A stretch of DNA of 64,000 nucleotides from Bacteroidales bacterium UBA6267 (GCA_002440745.1 DJVB01000021.1:7066-71065), one strand, 5' to 3'; counted from the stretch's first letter, positions 9,391-17,743 are shown. The notes: generated from the sequence alone by a model not told the origin. Program-made: numbers and translations.

Positions 9391-9444
9391 GACACAATGA
9401 CACATAATTTTTTTATAAGATGACAAAATGACATGATTTTTTAT
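9391..9444 (+). repeat. Two direct repeats (GACAnAATGACA + T-run) upstream of hsp20
   Basis: GACACAATGACA (9391-9402) and GACAAAATGACA (9422-9433) match at 11 of 12 positions, lie 31 nt apart (about three helical turns), and are each followed by an A/T stretch containing at least six T. A related AATGACA plus T6 occurs upstream of groES (39411-39424, minus strand). Possible heat-shock operator; the role is inferred. Confidence 0.45.
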
Positions 9445-9453
9445 ACAAAAATG

Positions 9454-9476
9454 CTTCGGTACATGATTTGACTAAG
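9454..9476 (+). promoter_or_regulatory. Probable heat-shock promoter/operator of hsp20 (CTTCGGTA-N8-GACTAAG)
   Basis: CTTCGGTA (9454-9461), 8 nt, GACTAAG (9470-9476). The groES upstream region has CTTTGGCA-N8-GACTAAG with identical spacing, and 18 of 25 bases match over the block. There is no TAnnTTTG element here, so this may be a separate promoter class or a shared regulator site. Function is inferred from the shared position upstream of two chaperone genes. Confidence 0.5.
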
Positions 9477-9544
9477 GGCTCTCGTCTTAAATTAAAATGT
9501 TCAGAAAATTTAATGTTTAACTTAAAATATAGGAGGAAATAACT

Positions 9545-9970
9545 ATGTTAATGGTAAGAAAAAACACCCAGCCAATGTTGACCGATTTGATCAACAATTT
9601 TTTTGAAAATGATTTTGCAAATCGCTTAGATCGTTCATTCAAAGTTTTGCCGAAGACCAACGTCACTGAAGAAGAGCGTTTGTACAAGGTTGAGATGATG
9701 GTTCCAGGTTTTAGCAAAGAGGATTTCAATTTGAATGTTGAAAACGACATGCTCGTAATCTCAGCCCAGAAAGAACAAAATAATGAGGAAAAGGACGGAA
9801 AGAAAGTAGTTTTTAGGGAATACACCGTTCAGTCATTTGAGAGGAGTTTTCACCTGAGCAATGATGTGGATTCGAACAAAATTGAAGCAAGTTATGAAAA
9901 TGGAATTTTGAATGTTACCATTCCTAAAAAAGCTGAAGCAGTGGTTAAAAAGCTGATTAAGATTAAGTAA
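9545..9970 (+). CDS. Small heat-shock protein, Hsp20/alpha-crystallin family
   Basis: Cytosolic ATP-independent holdase that binds unfolding proteins. The 141 residues hold an alpha-crystallin domain from about 38 (VTEEERLYKVEMMVPGFSKEDFNLNVEND) to about 130, with the ENGILNVTIPKK signature and a short IKIK tail serving as the C-terminal anchor. The start at 9545 is fixed by a full AGGAGG Shine-Dalgarno (9531-9536) 8 nt upstream. Such a site is unusual in Bacteroidota, where most genes in this window lack one, and points to high expression. The upstream region has direct repeats and a block shared with groES. A strong terminator follows, so the gene is monocistronic. Confidence 0.93.
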   Translation: MLMVRKNTQPMLTDLINNFFENDFANRLDRSFKVLPKTNVTEEERLYKVEMMVPGFSKEDFNLNVENDMLVISAQKEQNNEEKDGKKVVFREYTVQSFERSFHLSNDVDSNKIEASYENGILNVTIPKKAEAVVKKLIKIK

Positions 9971-9991
9971 TGATGTAGTGAGGTTTGGTTT

Positions 9992-10028
9992 AACCCTCTA
10001 TCCTATAATGGGTAGAGGGTTTTTTTTG
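9992..10028 (+). terminator. Terminator of hsp20
   Basis: AACCCTCTA (9992-10000) pairs with TAGAGGGTT (10013-10021), extended by an inner CC/GG, and is followed by a run of T. It lies 21 nt after the stop codon. Confidence 0.88.
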
Positions 10029-10092
10029 TGGGATTAAACAATCGGTTGTGAAAAAAAAAAGCTTCGGATTTTAAATGTTGGGTTATTCCAGT

Positions 10093-10100
10093 TAATTTTG
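10093..10100 (+). promoter_or_regulatory. -7 element (TAATTTTG) of the glucosaminidase gene
   Basis: TAATTTTG matches TAnnTTTG and lies 71 nt before the ATG at 10172. A clear -33 TTTG is not seen. Confidence 0.4.
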
Positions 10101-10171
10101 TAACCAATATTATTTGGATTTTATTGCTAATCAGCAACAGAACGCCATTTAAATAAATTAATTCTCAGATT

Positions 10172-11155
10172 ATGAAAGCTATTTTTGTGATTTTATTCTT
10201 ACAGATAGGTCTCCTCGTTTTCGGTCAGAAACTAACTACCGAACAATATATCGAAAAGTACAAGTACATCGCCATCAAGGAGATGCACGATTATAAGATT
10301 CCGGCCTCTATTACTTTAGCACAAGGTATTTTAGAGTCGGGCAGCGGAAATAGTCGCTTGGCGGTTGAAGCTAATAATCATTTCGGAATCAAATGCCATA
10401 ATGATTGGAAAGGAAGCAAGATTTATAAGGATGATGATGCGAAAAATGAATGTTTTAGAGTTTACAAAACTGCAGAACAATCCTTTCGTGATCATTCTGT
10501 ATTTCTCGCAACACGCGATAGATACAGTTTTTTATTTGAATATAAAATCACCGACTACGAAGCCTGGGCTAAAGGTTTAAAAAAAGCGGGTTATGCTACC
10601 AATGAAAAGTATCCGAAATTGTTAATCGACCTAATTGAGCGTTATAGTTTGGACCAGTACGACAAGATTTCGCAAAAGGAATTAGAGAAAATGCTCAAGA
10701 AGGAACATATTATTCTTAACGACTCTATCAATTATGCCGACCCTGACAATTCACCTATTTATAATTTCGACTCGCTTGCTAATCCCGAATCTTCAGTGCT
10801 CGAAGGTCCAAAAAGAGAAATATTGTACAATAATCGGATTAAATATATCATTGCCAAAAAGGATGATCATGTCGAGTTGCTTGCCGATGAATTGGATATG
10901 TTTGTTTGGGAATTTTATAAGTATAACGAATTACCAAAAGGTAGCGATGTCAAAGAAAACATGATTGTCTATCTTCAGCCAAAACGTAGAAAAGCCGAGG
11001 TGAAATCTCATGTGGTTAAAAAGGGAGAAACAGTTTGGGATATTTCACAAAAATATGGCATCAAAACGATATGGATTTACAAACGCAATAATCTGCCTAT
11101 TGGTTCGCAAATATCAGAAGGTCAGGAGTTAATCCTTCGTGGACGAAAGAGATAG
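10172..11155 (+). CDS. Secreted N-acetylglucosaminidase (GH73/FlgJ-like) with C-terminal LysM
   Basis: Exported peptidoglycan hydrolase that cleaves after N-acetylglucosamine. The signal peptide is residues 1-19 (MKAIFVILFLQIGLLVFGQ). The glucosaminidase domain is about 25-165, with ASITLAQGILESGSGNSRLA (candidate catalytic E55), NHFGIKCHNDW and FRVYKTAEQSFRDHSVFL. A linker leads to a LysM wall-binding domain at about 278-325 (SHVVKKGETVWDISQKYGIK). At 327 residues it matches other Bacteroidota glucosaminidase-LysM proteins. The 3' end is convergent with the SirB1-like gene, one base apart, with no obvious terminator between. Likely role: cell-wall turnover or daughter-cell separation. Confidence 0.9.
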   Translation: MKAIFVILFLQIGLLVFGQKLTTEQYIEKYKYIAIKEMHDYKIPASITLAQGILESGSGNSRLAVEANNHFGIKCHNDWKGSKIYKDDDAKNECFRVYKTAEQSFRDHSVFLATRDRYSFLFEYKITDYEAWAKGLKKAGYATNEKYPKLLIDLIERYSLDQYDKISQKELEKMLKKEHIILNDSINYADPDNSPIYNFDSLANPESSVLEGPKREILYNNRIKYIIAKKDDHVELLADELDMFVWEFYKYNELPKGSDVKENMIVYLQPKRRKAEVKSHVVKKGETVWDISQKYGIKTIWIYKRNNLPIGSQISEGQELILRGRKR

Positions 11156-11156
11156 T

Positions 11157-12032
11157 TTATTCTCCTAAGCTATCTAATAATTTTTGGTAGCGAAACTCAT
11201 TATTCGCGTCTCCCTTGTTTTTATAGATTAAAATGAGATTATTTATCGACCTTCGGATAATAGTTATGTGGTCGCAGGGTAGCAAAATTTCATCGGTTAC
11301 TGGTATCTGAATTCGGTTTAAAAAATTGATTACCTCCTTACTACTGTAAATTTCGCCTTTTCCAAATGGGTTTATATAAAACAGAATATTGTTTCGATTA
11401 ACAGTATTAAACGGATGAATCAGTAGGTTTTCGGTATATGCCGCTATAAAATGCCGCGGCATATTTATCCCGTAAACCGGAATTCCCACGCTTTGAGCAA
11501 TAATGGTGTAAAGTGAACTGAGGGTTATCGGATTTCCTTTTTTTCTTTTTAACACATCAATTATAAAGGAGTTTGATGGGTTGAAAAAATCCGTAATATC
11601 CCCACCAAACCCATACATATCGAAGAAAACTTGATTAAAAATCCTGATTTTTTCTAACGCCGTAAAATTGTCGTTTAGTTCAAGCCATAAACTGTCCTTA
11701 ATTTTGTTGATCTCTCTGTTGATAAAGGACAAATCTAAATGAGGATACCTTAGTCGGGATATTATGGATAATCCCTTGAATAAATTTGCACTGTTATAAT
11801 TTTTCCAATGGCTCAATTCAGCCACACAGCTATTTAAAGTTATCTGATTATACGCTTCTTGTAATCTATTCACCTTCACTGAGTCGATAGAGTGTTCTAT
11901 TTCTTCATCCAAAAAATTTATGGCATTATCACCCATATCAACGATTTTGTCGAAGACGGTTTCAAAAATCTCGTCATCGTCAATCAAACTAATTAAGGAC
12001 CTTATCTCTTTTTCTGTTAGATTCTGTTCCAT
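11157..12032 (-). CDS. SirB1-like transglutaminase-fold protein
   Basis: A 291-residue cytosolic protein of the SirB1_N/transglutaminase-like family. The conserved core reads KKGNPITLSSLYTIIAQSVG and IPVYGINMPRHFIAAY, the family signature around the vestigial catalytic fold. The classical transglutaminase Cys is replaced (SSLY), so enzymatic activity is doubtful. Residues 1-110 are helical with a SirB1_N-like repeat. It starts 2 nt after the stop of the upstream nucleoside phosphorylase, so the two form an operon. Relatives often accompany cell-envelope or stress genes, but no precise function is established. Confidence 0.78.
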   Translation of the reverse strand: MEQNLTEKEIRSLISLIDDDEIFETVFDKIVDMGDNAINFLDEEIEHSIDSVKVNRLQEAYNQITLNSCVAELSHWKNYNSANLFKGLSIISRLRYPHLDLSFINREINKIKDSLWLELNDNFTALEKIRIFNQVFFDMYGFGGDITDFFNPSNSFIIDVLKRKKGNPITLSSLYTIIAQSVGIPVYGINMPRHFIAAYTENLLIHPFNTVNRNNILFYINPFGKGEIYSSKEVINFLNRIQIPVTDEILLPCDHITIIRRSINNLILIYKNKGDANNEFRYQKLLDSLGE

Positions 12033-12034
12033 AA

Positions 12035-12907
12035 CTATTCTACTAATCTTGTAAGTGTTGTTTGAATTAGATTGTCAATCGTTTTGTGATAGTTTTTACT
12101 GAAAGTTTTCGTCGGTCTGTTGGCTATTATTGCGCAAATAGTTAAAGTGTTATGGTTGAGCATTTTGCCAAGTCCGTATAACGCTGAGGTTTCCATTTCG
12201 AAATTGGTAATCCGTTCGGCACCAAATCTAAAGCTTTGTAATCTTTCGTTTAAATCTGCAATGCGTGGTGATAATCTTAAAGTTCGACCTTGTGGACCAT
12301 AAAATCCTGAAGCAGTGGCAGTAATTCCTTGATGAAGATCAAAGGCTAATTTATTCATTAGGACCGTTGAGCTTTTAATGATGTATGGCCGAGCCAAATC
12401 AGAAGGGATTTCGCATTCTTCAATAAAGTGATCTGCCATTTCTTTTTCTGCAAACTCAGAACCTTTGGCATAAAAATTCAATAATCCGTCGAATCCTAAA
12501 CCAAACTTGGAAGCAACAAAACTATCCACTTGAATATCAGGCTGCAACGAACCTGATGTGCCAAGCCGAATGAGATTTAAAGAAGTGAAGTTTGATTTGT
12601 TAGTTCGGTTGATTAAGTCGATATTTGCTAAAGCATCCAATTCATTTACAACAATATCAATATTATCGGTGCCTATTCCTGTGCCTAAAACCGTCAGTCT
12701 TTTGTTTTTAAGATAACCGGTATGAGTCACAAATTCTCGATTGGATATTTTGTGCTCAATGGAATCAAAATATTTGGAAATTTCGGCAACTCTATTGGGA
12801 TCTCCAACCAAAATAATGTCGTTTGCAATTTGTTCGGGTAACAAATGCAGATGGTAAATGCTGCCATCGGGATTCAAAATTAATTCTGATTCGGAATAGT
12901 TGATCAT
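12035..12907 (-). CDS. Nucleoside phosphorylase (uridine phosphorylase-like)
   Basis: PNP/UDP-family phosphorolytic cleavage of nucleosides to base plus ribose-1-phosphate, for salvage. The protein begins MINYSESELILNPDGSIYHL and shows IILVGDPNRVAEISKYFD (phosphate-binding GDPxR), VLGTGIGTDNIDIVVNEL, RLGTSGSLQ and the nucleoside/ribose-binding NFEMETSALYGLG. The ATG at 12907 is preferred over an in-frame TTG at 12940: that TTG lies inside a -7-like TAATTTTTG, and homologues start at the ATG. At 290 residues the length is typical. The specificity call (uridine) is inferred from overall similarity; purine activity is not excluded. First gene of a two-gene operon with the SirB1-like gene. Confidence 0.88.
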   Translation of the reverse strand: MINYSESELILNPDGSIYHLHLLPEQIANDIILVGDPNRVAEISKYFDSIEHKISNREFVTHTGYLKNKRLTVLGTGIGTDNIDIVVNELDALANIDLINRTNKSNFTSLNLIRLGTSGSLQPDIQVDSFVASKFGLGFDGLLNFYAKGSEFAEKEMADHFIEECEIPSDLARPYIIKSSTVLMNKLAFDLHQGITATASGFYGPQGRTLRLSPRIADLNERLQSFRFGAERITNFEMETSALYGLGKMLNHNTLTICAIIANRPTKTFSKNYHKTIDNLIQTTLTRLVE

Positions 12908-12954
12908 CTTAACAATATTTAATTCAAGTGGAATCTGCAAAAATTATAAAAACT

Positions 12955-12962
12955 TAACTTTG
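12955..12962 (+). promoter_or_regulatory. -7 element (TAACTTTG) of the usp-cinA operon
   Basis: A perfect TAnnTTTG 34 nt before the ATG at 12997, in the divergent gap with the nucleoside phosphorylase gene. Confidence 0.55.
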
Positions 12963-12996
12963 CGGTTTCATTATATATACAAAAATAGTTAAAACA

Positions 12997-13875
12997 ATGG
13001 ATTTTGACAGAAAGAATATTTTAGTTCCCTTTGATTTTGGAAATCAGTCGTTTGGCGCTTTAAATCAAGCTATTAGCATTTCTAAGCATCTAAAACGTCA
13101 GGTGATTTTACTATACGTTCACCAAGAAAAAGGTGCCTTGTCTGCGTTTTTCTCCAAAGAAGAAAACGAACTTTTCGATAAAACCGTGCTTGATAAGCTA
13201 CAAGAGACTGCCGAAGAGTTTCGATCTTATAATACAGATATCAAGGTGCATCTCATTCGTCACAACAGTATTCATACGGCGATTGTGGAGTTTGCAGAAA
13301 CTTCAGAATCTGATTTGATTGTGATGGGGCGTGGCGATAATGCCGATCATCCGGTAATTGGAGCAAATACGCACAAGGTTTTGCGGAATTCAAAAGTTCC
13401 GGTGCTTACCGTTTGTAAAAATTGTTCTGCAAATGAGCAATATCGGACAATTTTATTACCCTTGGATTTAACCAAAGAGACTCGTCAAAAAGTTAATTGG
13501 GGGGTATTGTTGGCAAAACTTTTTAACTCAAAAATTATAGTTGTAAGTGCTTTGTGGTCGAAATCTGATCCTGAAATTATTGGTCAGCTTCGTAATCAAA
13601 TGTCTCAGGTTGAGAAGTTTATACAAAAACAAGGGATTTCCGTTGAATCAGAAATTATCGAATCAAGTTCTGACGCACGAACTTTAGTTCCAATAATTTT
13701 AAAATATGCTGACACTATTGAGGATTTAGATTTGATTTTGATTATGACGCAGCAAGAAAACAGCTTTACTGAATTCTTTCTCGGATCGTCAGCAACTGAA
13801 TTGATTCGCAATGCAAAAGTTCCGGTTATGGCAATTGTTCCACACGAAACCGGTCAGATAATCTGGGGTTTTTAG
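12997..13875 (+). CDS. Universal stress protein, two UspA domains in tandem
   Basis: Cytosolic stress protein of 292 residues containing two UspA folds (about 5-142 and 148-290). The first ends with a G-2X-G-9X-G-like ATP-binding run (VMGRGDNADHPVIGANTHKV, then VPVLTV). The second ends with FFLGSSATELIRNAKVPVMA. At least the second departs from the canonical nucleotide motif, so only one domain may bind ATP. Domain-pair Usp proteins are common in Bacteroidota. cinA starts 28 nt downstream in the same direction, which suggests co-transcription. The precise stress role is not deducible. Confidence 0.88.
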   Translation: MDFDRKNILVPFDFGNQSFGALNQAISISKHLKRQVILLYVHQEKGALSAFFSKEENELFDKTVLDKLQETAEEFRSYNTDIKVHLIRHNSIHTAIVEFAETSESDLIVMGRGDNADHPVIGANTHKVLRNSKVPVLTVCKNCSANEQYRTILLPLDLTKETRQKVNWGVLLAKLFNSKIIVVSALWSKSDPEIIGQLRNQMSQVEKFIQKQGISVESEIIESSSDARTLVPIILKYADTIEDLDLILIMTQQENSFTEFFLGSSATELIRNAKVPVMAIVPHETGQIIWGF

Positions 13876-13903
13876 TTTATCATAACATTTCAAAATCCTT
13901 TTC

Positions 13904-15160
13904 ATGGAAGAGAATAAGGTCGTTATAATAAGTATTGGTGATGAGATACTTATAGGTCAAATCGTTAATACAAATGCCTCTTGGATGGCCGAAAAATTCA
14001 ATGAATTCGGTTTTAATGTGGTGTCAATTTTGACGGCAGGAGATTCCTATTCTTCTATATGGAATGCCTTAGTGTATGGTCGTTCAATGGCAAGCTTGAT
14101 AGTTGTAACCGGTGGATTGGGTCCAACAAAGGATGATATCACAAAAAAGGTTGTGGCAGATTTCTTCAATTCCAAAATGATCATAAACCAAGAGGTATTA
14201 TCTCATGTGGAATCCTTTTTTGAGCGAAGAGGTCGGAGTTTGACCGAATTGAATCAACTTCAAGCAATGGTGCCTCATAATTGTACTGTTATTCCAAATG
14301 CGCAAGGAACGGCTCCAGGAATGTATTTTCATCATAATGAAAAGCATTTTGTGTTTATGCCCGGGGTGCCCTTTGAAATGAAAGGCATTATGGAATCTTG
14401 GGTACTACCGCGTATGCAATCTGTTATTCCGGTGGACAAAATTGTCCAAAAAACTGTTCTAACTCATGGCATGGGCGAGAGTTTTTTGGCTGATAAAATT
14501 TCAGCATGGGAAGATAATTTGCCCAAAACTATCTCATTAGCTTATTTACCTTCTCCGGGAAAGGTTAGGTTAAGACTTCGTGGAAAAAATATCTCTATGG
14601 TGGAAATCGATAATCATATTGAGGAATTAGAAAGGATAATTCCTGATTTAATTTACGGATATGAAGTCGATACTTTGGAGTCTGTTGTCGGTAAGCTACT
14701 TCTACAAAAGAATTACACTTTAGCTATTGCTGAAAGCTGTACAGGTGGCTATTTGTCCCATTTAGTTACTGATGTGCCCGGAAGCTCAGCTTATTTTCTC
14801 GGCTCTATTATAGCTTATGCAAATTCCATAAAGTCTGAGGTTTTGGGCGTAAATTCAGATGTTATTGCGCTTCATGGTGCTGTTAGTCAAGAGGTTGCCT
14901 TGGAAATGGCTATTAATACCCGGCAAAGGTTTAATTCAGACTTCGCATTAGCTACAACGGGTATTGCCGGTCCGGACGGAGGAACAGATGAAAAGCCGGT
15001 AGGTACGATTTGGGTTGCTTTGGCAGGGCCAAAAGGAAATATTAGTAAGAAGTTTCAGTTTGGGGATCACCGCCTCAGAAATATCAACTTGTCAGCCAAT
15101 TCAGCTTTGAATATGCTGCGATTGTCCCTTATAAATGAGTTTATTTCTGAATCTAAATAG
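13904..15160 (+). CDS. cinA: CinA: NMN deamidase / competence-damage inducible protein
   Basis: Two-domain 418-residue enzyme. The N-terminal MoCF-like domain (1-about 170; IISIGDEILIGQIVNTNASW and VTGGLGPTKDDITKKVVADF) acts as an ADP-ribose or CoA-type pyrophosphatase in characterised homologues. The C-terminal PncC domain (about 255-415; IAESCTGGYLSHLVTDVPGS, then TTGIAGPDGGTDEKPVGT) hydrolyses nicotinamide mononucleotide to nicotinate mononucleotide. Both signatures are intact, and a KH-like region links the domains. It recycles NAD by-products. Start at ATG 13904, 28 nt after usp. No SOS-type site was seen, and a competence role is not supported by anything here. Confidence 0.93.
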   Translation: MEENKVVIISIGDEILIGQIVNTNASWMAEKFNEFGFNVVSILTAGDSYSSIWNALVYGRSMASLIVVTGGLGPTKDDITKKVVADFFNSKMIINQEVLSHVESFFERRGRSLTELNQLQAMVPHNCTVIPNAQGTAPGMYFHHNEKHFVFMPGVPFEMKGIMESWVLPRMQSVIPVDKIVQKTVLTHGMGESFLADKISAWEDNLPKTISLAYLPSPGKVRLRLRGKNISMVEIDNHIEELERIIPDLIYGYEVDTLESVVGKLLLQKNYTLAIAESCTGGYLSHLVTDVPGSSAYFLGSIIAYANSIKSEVLGVNSDVIALHGAVSQEVALEMAINTRQRFNSDFALATTGIAGPDGGTDEKPVGTIWVALAGPKGNISKKFQFGDHRLRNINLSANSALNMLRLSLINEFISESK

Positions 15161-15235
15161 ATTTGAAATTCTTTAAATATCAGTAAATCAGCATTATAGT
15201 GATGCGATTTTGATTAAAAAATTTTTCATTTTAGG

Positions 15236-15267
15236 TTTGGTTGTTTGCAAAAAAAACCATTATTTTG
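15236..15267 (+). promoter_or_regulatory. Promoter of rpmB
   Basis: TTTG (15236-15239), a 21-nt spacer, then TATTTTG (15261-15267), one base short of the -7 consensus TAnnTTTG. The ATG follows 37 nt later. Confidence 0.45.
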
Positions 15268-15304
15268 CACTCCCTTTTTGAGAATCATATAAAACGTTAT
15301 AATA

Positions 15305-15541
15305 ATGTCGAAAATTTGTCAAGTAACAGGTAAGAAAGTAATGTCGGGAAATAATGTTTCCCACTCTAATAGACGGACTAAAAGAAAGTTTTATCCAAAC
15401 CTTCAAACTAAGCGTTTCTTTTCAGAAGAGTATAGTCAGTTCGTAACTCTTAAAGTTTCCGCAGCCGGAATCCGTAATATTAATAAGAAAGGTTTAGATG
15501 CCTGTTTAAAAGAAGCTTACACGAAAGGTTATATTTACTAA
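15305..15541 (+). CDS. rpmB: 50S ribosomal protein L28
   Basis: L28 of the large ribosomal subunit, 78 residues: MSKICQVTGKKVMSGNNVSH, then RRTKRKFYPNLQTKRF, ISxKGLDxxL-like NINKKGLDACLKEAYTKGYI. The N-terminal Cys (ICQVTGKK) is present without the second CxxC pair, as in zinc-free versions. In many Bacteroidota rpmB is followed by rpmG (L33) and a short DUF4295 gene; here it stands alone and is closed by a terminator. Identity certain. Confidence 0.97.
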   Translation: MSKICQVTGKKVMSGNNVSHSNRRTKRKFYPNLQTKRFFSEEYSQFVTLKVSAAGIRNINKKGLDACLKEAYTKGYIY

Positions 15542-15563
15542 TAAATTTTACTTTCGATAATGG

Positions 15564-15596
15564 AGCGTGAGACTAATTATCTCGCGCTTTTTTATT
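15564..15596 (+). terminator. Terminator of rpmB
   Basis: AGCGTGAGA (15564-15572) pairs with TCTCGCGCT (15580-15588) with one G-T pair, followed by six T. It lies between rpmB and the convergent dgkA and probably serves both. Confidence 0.82.
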
Positions 15597-15954
15597 TGAT
15601 ATAAATGATGATTTTTGGTAAAAAAATTATAATTCCAACTATTGCAACCAAAATGGAAGAAATCAAAACAGCACCTGCTGAAATGTCCTTAATTTTTTTT
15701 ATCATCGGATGATAATCGGGATTTACCAAATTGCATAAAGTTTCAATTGCGGAATTTATTGCTTCTAAGGAGAGTATAATCCCAATCGCCAAAAGAATTA
15801 TTAACCATTCAAATTTATCTATTTTTAAGAGGAAACCGAGTAAAGCTACTACCATCCCAATCAGGAATTGAATCCTAAAATTTCTTTCATTAAACAGATT
15901 TTGAATTCCGTTTAAAGCGAATCTAAAACTTCTTAAAAAAGACTTTAATTCCAT
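15592..15954 (-). CDS. dgkA: Diacylglycerol/undecaprenol kinase, DgkA family
   Basis: Integral inner-membrane lipid kinase of 120 residues with three hydrophobic helices. The DAGK signature is clear: E-A-I-N-S-A-I-E-T in SLEAINSAIETLCNLV, then DYHPMIKKIKDISAGAVLIS. It phosphorylates diacylglycerol or undecaprenol; the latter feeds the lipid carrier of cell-wall synthesis. One base separates its start from the stop of the upstream envelope protein, so it is the last gene of a three-gene unit (MacB-like permease, unknown protein, dgkA). Which lipid it prefers is not visible; the short Gram-positive-like form often uses undecaprenol. Confidence 0.92.
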   Translation of the reverse strand: MELKSFLRSFRFALNGIQNLFNERNFRIQFLIGMVVALLGFLLKIDKFEWLIILLAIGIILSLEAINSAIETLCNLVNPDYHPMIKKIKDISAGAVLISSILVAIVGIIIFLPKIIIYIK

Positions 15955-15955
15955 A

Positions 15956-16420
15956 TCATGGATGATATTCTTTAGGCAACTGAGTTATTTGATTTACAAT
16001 ATGATACCGCTGTTTGCCCTTGTATTTATAACCAATTAATGCTGCGCCTTCATAAGGCATTGGTAAGGGTTTGTTTTCGCCATTGAAATCCTTAATGGTT
16101 TTTCCTTCATCAGGAAATGTGCGTTTAGAAGTACGAATAAAAATAGTATCTCCCTTTTCCCAAGTCTGACTGAAAGATAAATCGGCATTTTGTTTGTAAG
16201 GACTTATTTTATAATAGGCCGAGTCAATCCACAAATCGTTAAATTGTAATTTCTCAGAGCTTTGTTTTGCTACAATTTTAAAAACATGAGCAGAAGTTAT
16301 TCCGCTTTCCCGTCTGCCACCTACCGAAACCTGATGCTCCGCTTGTAGAATTTCAAATGGTGCACTTGGTTTGAACCAACTCATAATGCAAATTAATAGA
16401 AATGCAATTGTTTTCATCAT
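15956..16420 (-). CDS. Exported protein of unknown function (154 aa)
   Basis: No family recognised. Residues 1-22 (MMKTIAFLLICIMSWFKPSA) look like a signal peptide without a convincing lipobox, so the product is probably periplasmic. The rest is a small mixed alpha/beta domain of about 130 residues, including SVGGRRESGITSAHVFKIVA and a DTIFIRTSKRTFP strand region, with no cysteines outside the leader. It lies 10 nt after the MacB-like permease and 1 nt before dgkA, so all three are probably co-transcribed. That context suggests an envelope role. A start at the second Met changes nothing important. Confidence 0.6.
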   Translation of the reverse strand: MMKTIAFLLICIMSWFKPSAPFEILQAEHQVSVGGRRESGITSAHVFKIVAKQSSEKLQFNDLWIDSAYYKISPYKQNADLSFSQTWEKGDTIFIRTSKRTFPDEGKTIKDFNGENKPLPMPYEGAALIGYKYKGKQRYHIVNQITQLPKEYHP

Positions 16421-16430
16421 TTTGAATAGT

Positions 16431-17678
16431 TTAATTTGTTCGTATTGCTTCTACCGGATTCAATCTTGATGCCAAAATAGCAGGAATTAATCCAGCAATA
16501 ATGCCAATAAAAACGGAAACTGAAATTCCGGTAAGAATATTTTTAAGGGTTAATACAATTTTAAAATCAATCATTTCATTGGTAATCAATACTACCCCAA
16601 AAACCAAAAGAAGACCTATAATCCCACCAATTAGGGATAGAAATATGGATTCAAATAAAAATTGAAAGAGGATGAAATAATTTTTTGCTCCCAAACTCTT
16701 CTGTATGCCAATCAATTTAGTTCGCTCTCTTACCGAAACAAACATAATATTTGCTATGCCAAATCCTCCAACTAAGAGGGATAATCCTCCAATAAACCAT
16801 CCGGCAACATTTAAGGTGGCAAATATTCCATCAAAATTTTTGGTCAAATTGGTTATTTCGTTTATGCTAAAATTATCATCTGCCTTTGGCTTTAAACGTC
16901 TGACAGACCGCATTATCCCCGTTATTTCATCTCGTAATTCATCATTTGAAACACCTTCTTTCGCTTTTACAATAATCATTGGATTATACCGATCGCTGCG
17001 AATATTCACCAATTTTCGGGCTTGATTAATGGGAATTAAAAGTTGATTGTCTCTCGATTCATTAAAAATATCAGAACCTTCTTTTTTGAAAATTCCAATT
17101 ATGGTCATTTTAACTCCCCTGATTTTCAGTTTTTTACCAATTGGATTTTCGTTCTTATAAAGATTTGTAGCAATGTCATGGCCAATTATTATCACTGACG
17201 AACCTGAAATGCCTTCTCCAGCAGTGAAATATCTACCTTCTGCAAGGTCGAAACTAAAAATCTTGTCATAATCATTTGAAACCCCTAAAATCGAAACATT
17301 GGTCATTTGCTTGCCTTCATGCTCGATTGGTATTTGTGCGCTGACCATAAAAACCACATTAGCTGCTCCATTACTACGATTTCTCAACTCATTCATATCG
17401 TTAATATCCGGCACCGGCCGTTGAAAGTATTTCCACCATGGAAAATCGTTGTTAAATTCCCATGGCCATTTTTGAACATATAAAACGTTATCGCCTAATG
17501 AGTTAATGCTTTCGCTGATTTTTATATGGAGCGAATCTACGATGGTAAGGACAGTGATTACTGCAAAAATGCCAATAGTTATACCGAGAAGGGATAATAA
17601 AGTTCTTAGCTTATTTACCAACAATTGCTGAATTGCAAATAAGTAAGACTCTTTTATTAACTTTAAAATGATTTTCAT
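16431..17678 (-). CDS. MacB-like ABC transporter permease (FtsX domain)
   Basis: Inner-membrane permease of the MacB/LolC type, 415 residues. One N-terminal helix (about 22-45, LLGITIGIFAVITVL) is followed by a large periplasmic MacB_PCD domain (about 50-270) and three C-terminal helices of the FtsX domain, with GFGIANIMFVSVRERTKLIG and the ending PAILASRLNPVEAIRTN. Members move substrates from the periplasmic side (mechanotransmission) together with a separate ATPase. No ATPase gene adjoins it here, so the partner must be elsewhere. First gene of a unit with the unknown exported protein and dgkA, with a good promoter upstream. Substrate unknown. Confidence 0.88.
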   Translation of the reverse strand: MKIILKLIKESYLFAIQQLLVNKLRTLLSLLGITIGIFAVITVLTIVDSLHIKISESINSLGDNVLYVQKWPWEFNNDFPWWKYFQRPVPDINDMNELRNRSNGAANVVFMVSAQIPIEHEGKQMTNVSILGVSNDYDKIFSFDLAEGRYFTAGEGISGSSVIIIGHDIATNLYKNENPIGKKLKIRGVKMTIIGIFKKEGSDIFNESRDNQLLIPINQARKLVNIRSDRYNPMIIVKAKEGVSNDELRDEITGIMRSVRRLKPKADDNFSINEITNLTKNFDGIFATLNVAGWFIGGLSLLVGGFGIANIMFVSVRERTKLIGIQKSLGAKNYFILFQFLFESIFLSLIGGIIGLLLVFGVVLITNEMIDFKIVLTLKNILTGISVSVFIGIIAGLIPAILASRLNPVEAIRTN

Positions 17679-17743
17679 TCATTGATGGTTAAAGAATTAT
17701 TAAAATGGAATTAGAATTAAAAAATTTCCTTAAAACCTGCTTT

